From Polytrichum commune (taxonomy: Eukaryota > Streptophyta > Polytrichopsida > Polytrichales > Polytrichaceae), in assembly GCA_950295325.1 (NCBI GenBank), contig OX485805.1, positions 19,517,501 through 19,581,500 on the forward strand: a DNA stretch of 64,000 nt, written 5' to 3'. Shown piece after piece: positions 1 through 14,100 of the stretch (positions are counted from its first letter, which is position 1; each line of letters opens with the position of its first letter). The notes under the pieces are model-generated. The model made no database searches. It was not told where the DNA came from and saw only the letters and a program-made list of their open reading frames with translations. The position numbers and the translations under genes are program-made.

Positions 1-1490
1 GTACAAGGATGGGTGGCAAACTCGCTAATTTCTTAGGGTTGCAGTGCGTGGTAGTTACTGTGAGATAGAGGCTGATATTGATTGGAAGGTCCAATCGAAA
101 GGAAGACTTGAGACTCCCTAATACTACGTTTCCAAACATCGATTGAAACTTATCTCCAATGGAGTTATAGAGGAGACGCCTCAACACAAAGTATGCCTCG
201 TGTCAACTACAATATAAGAGCAATAGTGGCATAGCCTATAATCTCTAGAGATAGGGATAGTCAACCAATGTCCAGTTCCCATCGCAAGTCTACAATTTGA
301 GGTGTAGTTTGTAGCCATGACCTTGTGATATGGTGGTGTCAATGGTTGCTTCAAGTACAATTCACATTCGTATTTGAGAAAATCCTTGAGGTGGAGGTAA
401 TATAGTTTCGTCCTCACAAGATGGAACTAGTTCCACTCGTTAGCAAGAAAAGCCTCCTTGAGATCATCAAAATGTGATTTCTGACGGTGTTCGCTTGTCG
501 TGGGTTTCCCAATGAGATAAACCTCATGATGCCTTTCATGTGGTTGTCAATTTGTGCAAGTTGTCAAATCCTTGTTCGGCAAGGTGTCAAGAAAGTGAGG
601 TTGCTTGACTGACTAACCAAGAGGAGGGTAGGGGGAGGGTAGGTGGGCAAGTTGTAGTTGAAAACATATAGTTAGCTTAAGAGCGCATACTGTCATGGGA
701 AGTTCTCCAAATTCAGCCAGCAAAATATGGTAGGTTGTCAAAGAACGCACTTTGACTTGAGACATCAAATGTATCTTTATGCCCTTTTTCTAAAAACCTT
801 TCATTGAGAGCTTTCCAAATCACCTCACCAAACTCAATGTCATGGGTGAAAGTTGGAAGCACCAAAGCCTCGAATTGATGAGATTGGGGTTCTCAACATG
901 TGACTCCCACTATTGTTTCTTTCGCGCAAGGTGGCCATCAAGGCTCTCATACCTGCAATTTGTCATTTTTTACTTGATGGCTCAAAGTAACCATGTGCAT
1001 AGAAATCAATCCCAAGGTATTTGTATTCATGGATTATAACAATTTGGTCCTTGCTTAGGTAAAACGCCTCTTGGTTTAATGTCCTTTTGTTGTGGCCAAA
1101 GATCATGATTATGGTCGTAGATAGCTTGACAGTAGGGCTAGAGGAAGTGCAAACCTCATAAAGCTTGTTCACAATTCTTTGTAAGCATGCTCATGATTTA
1201 GAGAGCAGAACAACATTGTCATCATAAAGAAAAATGGTGACCACTGTGTTAAATGAGCACGGAGAGTCCCCATTGATCTTGTCCAAACATGTTTTAAGTT
1301 CATTAATATACAAGGTGCATATTGTGGGGGAAGGGGGACACCCCTGTTAACACCATTGTCAAACATTACTTCACCATGTGTATCACTGTCGATTCGCACT
1401 TTTGCACATATGGTGGTTTAAATGGCGTGAACAACTTGTTGTAAGTGAAGTGGTGTGCCTAATCGTTGGAGGCGTTCTCAAAGCTTGTCA
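1..1490 (-). pseudogene. LINE reverse transcriptase remnant, runs off the left edge
   Basis: Read on the minus strand, this stretch gives the C-terminal half of a LINE RT in broken frames. In order it shows a motif-B-like GVNRGVPLPP (about 1340), a degraded motif C reading LYDDNVV (about 1225), then FGHNKRTLNQEAFYL and YKYLGIDFY (about 1010-1100), and a C-terminal stretch with LYYLHLKDFL and CHYCSY (about 190-410). Non-LTR retrotransposons use this enzyme to copy their RNA at the target site. The frame changes several times, so it is a dead fragment lacking its endonuclease end. It does not resemble the LINE at 11-20 kb. Family placement (Jockey/RTE-like) is a guess; that it is RT is fairly secure. 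Confidence 0.7.
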
Positions 1491-4400
1491 TGTGCAAACT
1501 ATATCAAAAAAATTTTGAAATGAACAAAAGAGGAACATAGACATCAACTTGCAAATACTTCTTATTTCATTAAAGTACATAATGTAAGGGTATGGTCCAA
1601 AGTAGATCTATCTTCCTTAAACGCTTATTTTCCTCTTGCTATGACCCCTTTCAATTTCGCCCATCAACAAATTACCCCCCCACCCAAAATAGAGCCATAA
1701 AGTGTGTTGTATACTATGCCTAGCATTACGGTCCTTCAAGTTCCCCCATGGAGTTTCTTTCGCCAAATTTAAAGGTCATTTCAATCATGTTGGTAGTCCA
1801 CAAGCCTAAAAAACTCTCTTTGGCCACTAAACTAAATAACTTCGTGATGGAATGAGCCCATGGGCTTACTAAGAACTTGCTTTAAAGGCGTAACGACTTC
1901 TTTAATTCTCCAAGGAGTTTCATTAATCGCACACGTTTTCTTATTCTTCCATGCTATTAACACGAACTCCATTTGCCCATGTTCCCGAGTCATAGGGCCT
2001 TTTACATACCGATACCAAGATTAAACTAGCATCCAGGATATTTGTTTACTAAAGACAAGCTCTAGAACCTCAAAACACAAGGCCCACACCCCAAGAAGAT
2101 GCAAAGCTTCAAGCCTACTACAACTTACCCACTACACTAAACTTGGTGTCAAGGTCAATCTTGCATTTGAAGCGAACACTAAGTACAACATTCATGTTCA
2201 ACAACTAGCCCACATGTTTGGTCACAAACATCTTAGCATGGTAATCTTGGATATGAAAGTTCAAACCTTAAAATAAATTTGTTGTAATTGAGTTCCTTTC
2301 TCACTTGTTTTAAAAAGTCCGGTACCTTGGCTTGGTGTTGTTGTTTGGTTTGCTATCGTCACCACCACGATGGCCAACATTCTAGCATGAATGACATCAT
2401 ATTTGTACACAAACAAGGGCCCTCGTACAACTCTGTTTGAAAACTCCAAGTGCTACAAACGGTGTGTGTGTTTTGAGAATCTTCATTTGACATTCAACTT
2501 CAAATCCAAAGTGGCACGTGACTTCTTCAAAAATATGAATAATAAATGTCAAATGACATCAACATTTTGTTCTAAAATGTTATGTCGATGTCACATGCCT
2601 AGTAGTACGTGTCCACGGGTAGATCACTCCATTGTCAAGTTGAACACCACGTGCGACCAAAAAAAAATCTTCTTTTGGTAAGTTGCACCACCAAAATGGG
2701 TCAAATTTTTATCAATTTTTTTTCATGAGTAGATATACACAGTACCTACGACATAGTCAAAAGTGGTAACTAAATTTGATGATTTGTTTTTTTCATAAAA
2801 CATACCATTTCTAACTAGAATGACACAAAATTGAACTAAAAAAAATAAAGATGACTAAAAATTTAAAAATAATATTCAAAAGATACTATCAATGGTTATG
2901 TATATGTAGAAAAAAATCATAAATTTTAAAACTATATATGGCATGTAATATAGGGGTAGCAAACTTTGTCCACACGTGGTGTCAACTTGACAATGAAGTG
3001 ACCTCCCCGTGTACGTGTCAAATCGGTTCTTTACGTGTGTTTCTTTCCTTCACAAACCACAGTGCACGTCAAATTCTTAATTGTGCGTGTCAATTGATGT
3101 GCATCTTTTGTGTGCAAGTTTTTGTACACTAAATGTCAAAAACTTGCAAAAACTTTGTAAAAAAAAAATACACACTAGCTACGAAACCCTTTCCCCTCCC
3201 CCCCCCCCCCTCCCTCCTCCCTCTTCCGTGAGGGGCTTATTGTGTAGAATATACACTATGTCACCTTGACGTTTGTGTGAGTGTGTGTGTTTTTTTCTCT
3301 TCATATCTTGCCAATAGAATTGTGCATGATACTAACCATCAATGAATTTTAAGGGTTGTTGATAAGTTGGATTACATTGCCATTTGTTAAAATATATTAC
3401 ACTACGGAGCCAAAACTGCAAGTAGAACATTCAAACTTGCTTGACTCTTATGGTGCACTCCCGTGTGGTCAGGGGCTAGGAAGATCTCCGTTGTCGATTG
3501 CGATTTGACAAATGTAAAGGCTCTTATGTTGCCCCAACTTCTAGCTTCTCTTCCCCTCATGTAGAGCTTGAAAAACATCACGTTGGATGAAATCTCCACC
3601 TCCATTCACAACGCCTCAGTGAAATGGTGATGCACTGGGTAAATAAAGACTCAAACTATTATTAGAGTCTTTATTGGATATTTGACCACTACATTGTAGA
3701 TAATGATCCCCCTTGTTTAAAAATATGGCTACAACTACCACTATCAATAGATATATCTTAGTCAATTGTTGATAAAAAGAAGATGCAAATCTATCACAAT
3801 GATAGATTTATAAATTTCATCGTCATGCAAGATAATTTTCTAGTGACAAAAGACAATGCCCAAGGTTCATATGCTTATAGTGTATTGACTATACACATGA
3901 TCTCTCTAGGTCCTTTCTAACTATGTCTACTTCTAGAGGAGTCTAGACTTTAAATTATTTGCACCTCTAAAGTACCTATAGAGGAAAAATAATTTGCACC
4001 AAGTATACAACTGTTAAATTATTTTTAAAATAACTTGGTGCAAATTTCAAGACACGTCTTCAAAAAATGTTTCCTTTGGTTTTCCAACAACTTTGAACAC
4101 ATTGATGTAAGATATATGAGGTACATTTGCCCAAATCAACATTGAATTTAAAATCAATATTATGCACCACAATCATTCATATGGGGTCTCGTATATATGA
4201 CATTGGTTTCAAGTTATGTGTTGGTTTAAGGTAAAATTTGTCTCTTGTGATGCATATCTAAAGGAGGAAGGGATTGGGGGGGGGGGGGAGGGGGGTCTTG
4301 TCCTTCCCATTCTAGAAAGAGTTGGCAATTGAAGTACTTCATTGTACTTAGAGTGCATGGTTTATTATATGGGAGGCACATCATGATTGTCATATGTTGG

Positions 4401-5801
4401 AGCCTGACAAAATCAACATGCTAATATCTTGCATCATAAGTACCAATTGTTGTCTAGAATGTCCATCACCTTAACGTCATCCTTCCATGTTGGTCATCTA
4501 CCAATAAAACTTTGGGATCCTTATAACTTTTGCATATGGAATTCAAATAAGGCTACTGTGGTGCATGGGCATTTCCTTTCGATTGCTAATGATAAAACTT
4601 TACCACTCCATCAATAATAGGTACATTGAATGCTTAAAATAACGGTTTTAGCACCATCCACCTTGTGGCTTTTGTGTATCATTGAATCAACCAAGTCAAT
4701 GTATGTTTATAATGAGGAACATGAAAATGAACATGCAACGCCTCCAAGATATTTGAGGGATGTTTTAAACTTTCAAGATCAGTCTCAACCAAGGCAAAGG
4801 GGTTAAGCAATGATGTGGCCTAACCCAATGGGGCTCAACGAGGGGTAGCTACATCATTGTTTAAACCCCCTTAGCACTAGTTGGAGGTGTATTGTAATAA
4901 AATAAATCAAAGCGCTTTTTGAGAGGTAGTGTTCAAGGTCTTCTTGACAATGATATTTTGAAAAGTGGACTTGAGGTTATTGTTGTTCTTAATTTATTAA
5001 TTTATTAATTTTTAATGCTTCCCCTTTGAATCTTACCAACCTCTTAACATGTCAATGATTTCCCCAATGGAATTGCTATATTTGTGGAAAAACATGTACT
5101 TTCATCCTCTAATAGTGTTTAACTTTAAAGAAGAGTTGTTGCGAATATTTTTCTTTAGTCATGATTATACTTAAATGCACCAAACTATAAAAATGTACGT
5201 TTTTTTTTCTTACACACTTGCACTCAAATAGTTAATGAGATATCATAATTTCATCATTTAATTTCAGATTGGTTTGATATCAATATGTTTGTAGCATAAA
5301 AATATCACAACCAAAATAATATTGATTTTGATGAAACTAATTGATTTTAGCATTATTAACAATTGTTGTTCACATCTTATACATCCTATAAACATATATT
5401 ATTATTTCTCTGTCCATCTAGAGATATGTCATAAGTCTATATATGATGAACATTATTACAATATATCAACTCTATGATCGAGTTGCTCTTGACGCATGTC
5501 ATAAGTCTACATATGATGAACTAAACATCCCACAACAAACTATTTGTACGGTTGCCAAAGTCAAAAGATAAGCCCGCTCCCAAATTCTCGGAGGCAATGT
5601 TAGGATGCCCGAATTCACACAACTTCCGAATATACACATACACACAATGGATATTTCTTAAAACCCTCGGTTGAACGGTCATGCTATGATACATAAAAGT
5701 ATGTGCATTTCTTGGACAAATTTCTTGGACAAATGCAACCATTGAAATTCAACTAAAGGATTCACTCGTCAGTCAACATGGTGATAGTAATATTTGTTGT
5801 G
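1491..5801. other. AT-rich intergenic DNA, no gene seen
   Basis: No open frame here has recognisable protein character. It holds a C-tract near 3200, a long G-tract near 4277-4300, and a 25-bp direct repeat (ATGTCATAAGTCTA core) near 5427 and 5497. Nothing else stands out. Confidence 0.6.
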
Positions 5802-6036
5802 TCAACTACACTAAATTTGCTTTTAGTGCCACTTACTATTTGGAGTTACATGGTGCTATATCTTTTTACTATTGATGTAATGTTTTACCGAGTAAAGTTA
5901 TTAATGTTCTATAATGTCCAAACAATCAAATTGACATCTGTTGATAAAATTTGAGAGATACAATAAATACATGTAAAGCATTGTATAATCTAAAGTAGTG
6001 AGTGACACTGTATACAATGTTTAGTGTAGTAGTTGC
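5802..6036. mobile_element. MITE, about 235 bp, inverted ends
   Basis: The left end (CTACACTAAA, then AGTGCCACTTACTA) is matched in inverse at the right end (TAGTGAGTGACACT, then TTTAGTGTAG) over about 40 bp. The interior is AT-rich and non-coding. A second copy lies at 6985-7215 and a single end at 6737-6800. The CACTAC-like ends hint at the CACTA group, but the target duplication is unclear. Confidence 0.6.
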
Positions 6037-6184
6037 ATGACATCCTTCATTTTCTTGGGTTATCTCATCACTTTTTGCATGCTTTTACTTTAACTTCAAA
6101 ACACATAATCATAGACTTGGAACATACTATAGCTTACTTTAGCACAGTGTACATAAGAATAAGGAAAGACCCAATTCAAGCACA

Positions 6185-6385
6185 AGAAAAGATGAGAGAG
6201 GGTCTGAGATGACCCTAAACTACCGGATGATAATGGTGAAGTACCCAAACCGAACAGAGTGGTTGGTGGTTCAATTCCCGACTGTGAAATCGTCCCTCTA
6301 CTTGACGGAAAACTAACCAGGTGGTCAAACACCTCCTGTGTTTCCAACTTTTAAAAGTAAATAAAGAAAGAAAATAAATTTACCA
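6185..6385 (+). mobile_element. tRNA-derived SINE-like element
   Basis: A good Pol III B box, GGTTCAATTCC (about 6269), follows an A-box-like TGGTGAAG (about 6235) at about 32 bp, which is tRNA spacing. The segment ends in an A-rich tail near 6350-6385. This is the internal promoter layout of tRNA-derived SINEs. No target duplication was found. Confidence 0.5.
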
Positions 6386-6736
6386 TAAAGGAGAACATGA
6401 AGGAAAGATGGGAGTGTCAAGACCGAAAACACCCGCACTTCTCCCTGCCTCCTTAATACCGACACTAATAACAAACCCCGAAGCCAACATGAAGTTGGTC
6501 TAAAACTCACACTTACCAAGTCATAGGGCCTATTGTTAGAGTCAAGAAATCCTCTCGAAACCCTTAATATGTGGTGCTTCATGCAAGGTACTCAAAGTGT
6601 CATCAATAAGTCAAGTAAGTGTCATGAGAAAGTGTTTTGAGATAGGCACTTACAAAAAAACTCATATTCTATACATATTCGCCTCGAAATCAATCAAGGT
6701 TTAAGGTCACGCTAACTTATGATTGAGGTCCAGTTC

Positions 6737-6800
6737 ACACTACACCATTTATGATATTTAGTGTCACGTACACTATTTGTAAAGGGCCTAAACTAGATGC
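6737..6800. mobile_element. Solo end of the 5.8-kb MITE family
   Basis: Starts CACTACACCATT and continues AGTGTCACGTACACTATTTG, matching one end of the elements at 5802-6036 and 6985-7215. The partner end is missing. Confidence 0.5.
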
Positions 6801-6984
6801 TTAGAGGTTTAGTGTTGTCACATTTGTTAATGATCAACATGATACTCGTTATCGAGATTGGTAATTTTTTGAAGTGCAAAATTATTCACATCATGACATT
6901 ATAATACATGTCTTTTTGGTGTGTGTTCTTAACAACAAGCCTAGCCAAATATTGTACAACAAGTCAAATATGGACGTGTGCATA

Positions 6985-7215
6985 AGACTACACCATTTAT
7001 AGTATTAATTGTCACTTCCTATGCAAAGTTTCATGGTGCTATAATTGTTTGATTAGAATATGAATATTTACCAAGTAAAGATGTTTATGTTTCATATTGT
7101 CAAAAGAAGTTCTCTATTTGACCTTAATAGATAAGAAACGAAACCTATAGCAAAAACTTATAGCCTTGTGTATTTCCAAATAGTGAGTGACACTAAAAAC
7201 CATAATCGTTGTGGT
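6985..7215. mobile_element. MITE, second copy of the 5.8-kb family
   Basis: The left end GACTACACCATTTATAG, with TTGTCACTTCCTAT, is mirrored by AAATAGTGAGTGACACT at the right. The interior (ATGGTGCTATA...ACCAAGTAAAG) aligns with the first copy. Confidence 0.55.
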
Positions 7216-7239
7216 GCTCAATTAAGGTCCACATACCTT

Positions 7240-8600
7240 AGGTGTGCAATTAAGAAGGATTTACCACAAATGGACCATAAGGTATGTGGGTGTTATTCGG
7301 TTACTTTTCTTACATTTCTCCCCTATATTTTACTAGTGTGTGGTTCGGTGAGGATCAAAGAACAAAGTTCACCATAAAGACACTTTATTTTATTTTATTT
7401 TTTAAAAAGGCTGTAAAAAACAAACAACGCTGAAAGCATCCCAGATGCCTAAAGGCAAGGAGCCTTTCTTGCTTGCTTGCCAAAGCTCCCAATGAACCCA
7501 AAAGACTCAGTTCTATGGCATGCTGAATACTCCGCTTTGCCCAAAATTACCTATGCAACCAACTACATAATCCCCGCAGACAGCTCTCCACGCCTATTAA
7601 AACTATTTTTTTTTGCTTTATGTTCTCCGGGTTTATTAAGTTCATTAGGTTTACAAGCTCGACTCGGGCGATATATTTGCAGCAGTCTTCGATTAGTAGG
7701 CTGTAGGAAGTTCATTTTCTCAATGGGTTAGGGTGGCCCAAAGCTTGACCAACCCCAAGCTTTAAATCAATTCATTACTCCGCACTCAATAATGAACACA
7801 ATTGGGAGGACCTACATATTCAATTAAAAGAATTAACAAACGTGCACTTGTGATAATCACCACTAAATAAGGAAAGATCCAAGTTTCAATCTGATTTTTG
7901 TTGATGCTTCCTTGTAAGTTTGTTAATGCAACACAAGTTTTGTTGTGTAAAACTGATGGGTAAAAGTCGGGGAACATGTAAAAATGAACCGAATAACACC
8001 CCACATACCTTATACCAAATGAGGGCTCACCACTTGTCCCCAAACCATCACTCAATACAAGAGGAGTAAATCTGGCAGTCATTTGCTGACTTGGCTTCTT
8101 AGTTGGCATCCCAACCTGGCAGGCTACTTTTCATATTAAACCTTCCAAGTGTCTAGAGGTGATTCGTCTTTCCTAAATTCTGACCCTGAAGATAGTATCA
8201 ATTATACAAGTCACGGATGAAGTGGAACTTCCACCATGCCCATGCCAGGGCCAATTGTAGCTCCTTGGCAACATGAGTCCCTCTTGATAGGGAAAATTCA
8301 TCTCTTTCCGAAACTCACTGCTATCAATAAGGATTTTTTGGTCATACTCACAGTACCTCATTGACTATGATGTATTGCAGTTACGCTCATTCACTTCGCT
8401 GTATAAGGCGTGTAGGCGTTATTTGGTTCATTTTTCATGTTCTCCAACTTCTACCAATTAGATTCACACAACAAAACTCGTGTTGCACTAGCAAATTTAT
8501 GGATGAAACTTCCGCCGAAACCGGAGTGAAAATCAAACCTCCCTTGCTTGTTGATTCCTTCATTGGATGCAGAGGTCCTCCCAATTGTGTTCACTGTTGA
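7240..8600. repeat. Dispersed repeat family, several partial copies
   Basis: A recurring block holds GTTATTTGGTTCAT, CATGTTCTCCAACTTCT, AACACAAGTTTTGTTGTG and ends in CACAATTGGGAGG. Copies lie near 7280, 7785-8010 (inverted) and 8385-8600. Related copies occur near 42650-42810, 44680-45060, 45350-45560, 45760-45930 and, inverted, at 46630-46790. No protein is recognisable in it and its class is unknown. It supplies most of the short spurious open frames in these stretches. Confidence 0.55.
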
Positions 8601-9838
8601 ACGTAGAGCAGTTGTTAATATTTGTTGAACCTCTTTCAAACATGTGTCGTTTTGATGTTTGCTCTTTGATCCTCTTGAACCTATGATCGGGGAGGACCAA
8701 CAGTTAGTTACAGATGAACCGGTTGAAGTTCAAGACCGCAGGAAAATTACCGATCATTTTGGAGGGGTTTATAGAATATACCCCGATCTAGTAAAGGAAA
8801 ACCAGAGGATGTCAACATGTAAACCGGGTTGGACTTGCAAACACTAGGATCTCAACCGATTAGTATGCCCAAAAATCTCCTGATCACTATCCTAAACGAC
8901 ATAGCGATCAAATGTAAGGTCCGCTCCTAAAACCTGAGCCACTTAATGAAGACATGTCTACCTCACGAGACAGAAACTCCTATCAAGATGGAAACTCTCC
9001 CACGTTGTGGGCCAGTCAGCGGTAGAAGACTGGTCATGGATGGAGTGGAACTTAAATCAGAAGGTCAATTCTGATCTGGATTTCTTGAAGGATGTGCATG
9101 GTATGGCATGCTTTTGACTATAATTAGAACACTCCATGTGGTGCCCAACTTCGATTTGTCAAAGGCCCCAGCTAACTCTCAGTGCCTCGCCCCGAGTGGG
9201 TGAGAAAGATTCATTGGAATCCCAGTCAGTGGGACGCAGGGGCGGGCACCTGGCACCCTGTGATTCGTGCTAAAAAATGATGGGCCGGCTTTGGCTCCGG
9301 AATCTTGGAAGACTGGCCCGACACGGGCCTCTCGGCCTTGGACTCATTTGACGATTTATTATTAAGGGCGGATGTTCCCAACAGCTATGGAATTGCATCC
9401 CCCGTGCAGCTGGCCTGGGTGTGAATGATTTGCATGGATTCGCCGCCCGGGTTCAAATATTTAACTCCCGACTGCCCATGAAGTGGTGCATAAAGTTCGG
9501 TGTAGGTTATAAATAGAAATGATGGATTCGGTGAAGGTCCAGTCACACTAGACTCCCGGTAGCATTCGTGCAACCGGCGCGTCAATGGGTCCGGGTAAAT
9601 CAGGGATAGTGGAGAAGATCATATTTGAGATGTAAGGTTGCTTCCACATGCATGCATGTGGTACATACTGGTGGTTTTAAGTTCGGTGACGGTTTTGGGT
9701 ATATCTACCTTAAACACGGTCTCCTTGTGTTGTGCAGTCGTGTCCAATGGCGTTCTGGATTCACTTGTGAAGTTTACCCTGGACCCACTGGTGCCAGTAG
9801 CATGAGAGCCTTGCCACACCGGGGGGGGGGGGGGGGGG
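8601..9838. other. Mixed intergenic DNA with a GC-rich block
   Basis: 9180-9600 is distinctly GC-richer than its surroundings and includes a B-box-like GGTTCAAAT (about 9451). It may be an old SINE. No coding gene is recognised. A 20-base G run lies at 9821-9840. Confidence 0.4.
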
Positions 9839-10473
9839 GGCAGTGTTCAAGATTGAAGCCCACGTATGAGTTTCATTTTGAAGGGCTGGGCCAAATCCGA
9901 GACGTCGATCTAAGAATATAGAAATGAAATACAAAACTCGTATTAAACTTGTGCATGAATTCTACGGTACATGTCTCTGGGACAATGTGAAGAATTAAGA
10001 ATCGACCATCTACCTCCACTTCTTGTCGTGACGATGTCCTACGCTTGTTGGTTCTTGCGGTGGGCGAATTCTATCGAGGACTTCAAGTGACGTCTTCATT
10101 TTCGATTTGGGGTCATGTTCAAGATTGAAGCATTTTGAAGGGCTCTCAAATTCTAGCCCTTCAAAGCCAAGATGTCAGTCTAAGAACATAGAAATGAATA
10201 CAAAACTCATATTAAACTTGTGCATGAATTACATGGTACATGTTTCTAGTACAATGTCAAAAATTAAGAATCGACTGTCTAACTCCACTTCTTGTAGTGA
10301 CAATGTCCTACACTTGTTGGTTCTTGTGACGGGCAAATTCTATCGACGACTTCAAGTGACGTCTTCATTTTCAATTCGGGGTTGCATTTTGAAGGGTGGT
10401 TTTGAGAGAGGTGTATATTGAAGGGCCAAGTCACATTTGAAGGGCACTGTAGACTTCGATCTTGAACACTGCC
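9839..10473. mobile_element. Non-autonomous inverted-repeat element in a G-tract
   Basis: The left end GGCAGTGTTCAAGATTGAAG is mirrored by CTTCGATCTTGAACACTGCC at the right, about 20 bp with one mismatch. The interior is a tandem duplication of about 270 bp (about 9842-10112 and 10116-10382; both contain AAACTTGTGCATGAATT and TCAAGTGACGTCTTCATTTT). Pure G runs flank it on both sides (18 and 15 bases), so the target duplication cannot be read. The ends would suit a hAT- or Mutator-type MITE. Confidence 0.65.
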
Positions 10474-11164
10474 GGGGGGGGGGGGGGGACCAGAGTTCCA
10501 ACCGGCCAGTTTCTCCCTAGTTCAGAGCCCAGGGAGCAAGGTGGCGGCCAACCAGAGAGTTGGAGACAAAGCCGGAGCACCTACCCGTTGCCTCTGGTCA
10601 GGCATGTCAAGCAAGTTGGTGAGGGGTGCTTGCTTGTAACCATTGAAGTGTCATGGCTTCGATTCATATAGATGCCACCATAGGGCTGGTTGGGCTAGGT
10701 AGTCGGTGGCCGCAACTAGGGAGGTAGTGAGGCAGGGCACCAACCGCTGCTCCAATGATTGCGTGGATGGGGTTGTGGCTGGGAGTTGGTTGCTTGCCTG
10801 CCCGCTTGCACAAATTGGTGCAACCAATTCTGTAATGGTTTTCAATTCTATGATGGTGGATAGAAAATTTCCATGATGAATATAAGATAAACATCAACCC
10901 CTTCTTACCAACTAGGATTACGCACCTACTTTGTGCACCAAAAATATCTAAACATACTCTACATCTACAAATCTAAGCACTTGCCTCATTTGACTTCACA
11001 TTATGTAGAACAAGAAGAAGAAGAACTCCGGTCTCCGGAGGAGGCCGGAGTGAATAAAGTGTATGTTCATAAAACATCCTAGGCCATGCCTTACGGCAGT
11101 GGCGCCAGATGTAGAACTACTTCGCCCTTTGCAGGACGTAGACACTATAGTTAGTAACCAATAG
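10474..11164. other. Intergenic DNA, no gene seen
   Basis: Apart from the 15-base G run at 10474-10488 and a short palindromic CTCCGG...CCGGAG stretch near 11026-11050, nothing recognisable lies here. Confidence 0.5.
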
Positions 11165-14100
11165 TAAATTTCGATAGCCCGTTATTATGTGTGAGCCTTG
11201 TTTTAGGGTAGTTAGTGGGGGAGGGGGGGGGGGGATTTGGGTGGGCGGTATTGTTTATTCATGCGGGGTCTTGGAGATCATTAATAGTTTGTCGATTTTC
11301 TAGCCTACGTTTGTGGACTAGTATGGAGTGTGCATATTGTGTGGAGATTATGTTAATTTGTTTAAACGTGTTTTTGATTTTCGTAATGGGGATTGTGAGC
11401 GTTGTTTTCATTTTTTTCATTGATGGGATATGTGTTGTGCCTCTTGCTCCTGCGACTAGTACCATGAGTGGGGCTACATTCCATCCCTTGGCTATGATGT
11501 CGTTTATGAGGGGTTGGTATTTTGTGTTTTTTCTGTCTAGGGTTTCCATGGCGAATCTATCATTGCAATATGTGAATTCGATGAACTGTAGCGTGATATT
11601 GGGTGTAGGGGTTTCTGGGGGGGGGGGGGGGTGGTTATATGGATGGCCTATAATGCATAATAAGTCTGGCTTGAGCCTAGCGTTGCAATGACATCTCCGG
11701 GTATCGCATGTACATGGGAGTAACCATGGGGGTACTGTGTTTTCTTGGGGTAGTTCTTGATGTGTTCCTGCATTCATTAATGTATAATGTCTTGATATAC
11801 GGGTTGATATAATGAGTTTGCGTATTTCCCATACCGCTTTGTTATGTCTTTTTGTTATTAGTGCATGAATGTGTTGTTGTTTGCATTTAAGTAGTACATG
11901 TAGCCATGTATCCGCATCTGTTGAGTTACAAATGGGACATGTTCTTGATGGGAAGGCTTCTCTGCCAAAGAAAAGTTGTTTCCGGGCGTTTCCCATATAT
12001 TGTCCTCTGCGGAATTTTATTAAGCATGTTTTTTGCTTATCTGTGATGACGGGGTTTGTCCAAAAGTCGTTCGATAGTGTTTTGTCTATGTCGTCATTTT
12101 CTAGCCATTTATGCAATTGGTGCGTTTGACTTGCAATAATTGTTAAGTTATGTTCATTGTCATGCTTAAAAATGTGTTTACTAAGGTGTCTAATGGGGCC
12201 TTCGTCAGGTGTTTCTTGCATGGAATGCCACCAATCTTTTTGTAGGTAATATGGTGTGGGGTGTGCATGCTCGTATGGGGTTGCGGCATCTCGATGATCT
12301 AATTCCCGTCCTTGTTTGGCTAGTGTGTCTGCTTGTTCATTTCCCCCTATGTTTGTGTGGGCCTTTATTTTGTGGAGTGTGGTGGTTTGTGTGCGAGATA
12401 TTAACATTTTGATCATGTTTTCTAGGATTATTTTGTCCGGGTGACTGTTATGACTAGTGGGGTGTTTGATTTGGGTGTTTAGTAGGTATAGGATATTTAG
12501 GCAATCTGTGAATATGTGGGCTGGCTCATTTTTGTATGTTGTGGTGAGGAGTTGGAGGGTGTGGTGTATGGCCATCATTTATGCGCGTAGGATATTTTGC
12601 AGTCCTGGTAATCTTACTGCAATTTTTAGGTTCTTGAAAGGGTTATAAATACCATATCCGGCTTTTTCCCGTCTCCATTGTCCATTATTTGTTTGTTTGG
12701 GAGGTTTGAATGACCTGTCCATATAGTAGCAAAATTGGGGTGAGTATTTAAGTGGTAGGCATTGTTCTGGGTTGATATTCCATGGGTTGGTTGGGGTTTG
12801 GATGGTCAGTAGGGGGGGGGGGGTAGGTGAGTTTGGTCCATTTTGTATTGCGGTTCACTGGGGTGTCTAGTGGTGTTAGTGGTGCTACTTGGCAAAATAT
12901 TTCGGGGATACCTAATGTGTTGGCAATATCTTGCATTTGTTGGGTATGGGTCTCTGTTCCTATGGGAGTATTCCTATGATGTATGCATATTATTTGTATG
13001 GCTCGGTTTTCTGTTCTAGGTTCGGTTCTTAGTTCTGGGGGTATTGTTGGCTCTTCGTAGATGATGGTATCGGCTTTGAAGTGGGTGATAACATGCGAAT
13101 CTAGAAAATGGCCATTATGAGGATTGGGATTATGATACCAGTTTTCGTTTGGCATTACTAGTATTGTGGTAGAGTTTGGGTCGTATTTGGCTTCTAAGCG
13201 GGCCCAATGTAGGGCTTGTTGAGTTTCGGTATTTGTGTGTGGGTGTGCGTAGCCATTGCTGTGCCATTTATGTTGGAATGCCTTGCCTACTGATCCAAAA
13301 ACTGCATCTCTAGGAAATGGGGAGTGGAATTGTCTAAGTGTAGTGGGGCATGTAACTGGTGAGGAGAAGTATGAGTGTGTTATTTGGAATGTGTTTATGA
13401 GGTTTTCAAGGATGGTATTTGGGAGTGTGTATTGCGAGAGTTTGAGGGGATCATTTTTGGGAGTTTTGTATTTATACCTTTGGTATAACCATGCTACTTT
13501 AGTTTCGAATGGTTGGGTGGGAGGCTCAAGGTTGTGTGGTCTATTTAGTGCTAGTTGGTATTGGGTCCATAACCATTTTAGTCTTGTTTCAGGAATGGTG
13601 ATCAAGTGTCGTCCAGTGTTATCATATATGTGTGCATTATCATATTGGGTTTGGATAGTATATTGTGTGCATGCGATATCATTTTCCGGGTTGCATTCGC
13701 TGGTGTGTATTTGGCATAGGGGTATGGTTTGTGGTGGGGGGATATACCTGGTGTCTCTCAGTTGCTCTTGGTTGAAGTTTATGTTTAGTATGTTAGTAAA
13801 ATGTTGGTATTGTTTTCGAGAGTAGTATTGTGTTAGTAGTACTATATTATGGTTTATGGCGTTTTGGTTGTTCTAGGGGAATAATTCTTTTTGGGGTAGC
13901 CATTTGTTGTAAGTTGTTGCATTTGGAAGTGTCCATTGGCATAGGTAAGATGTGTATTTTTTCGAAATTTTGTACTTGTCTGTGTATGCACAATTGCGGT
14001 TACTTTTGATGCTTTGTATCGGGAAATGTGTTGGGTTTTTAAGTATGTTTGGGGGTGGTTTGGGGTGTTCTACTGATAATGGAGGTTGCAGTTGGGTGTG

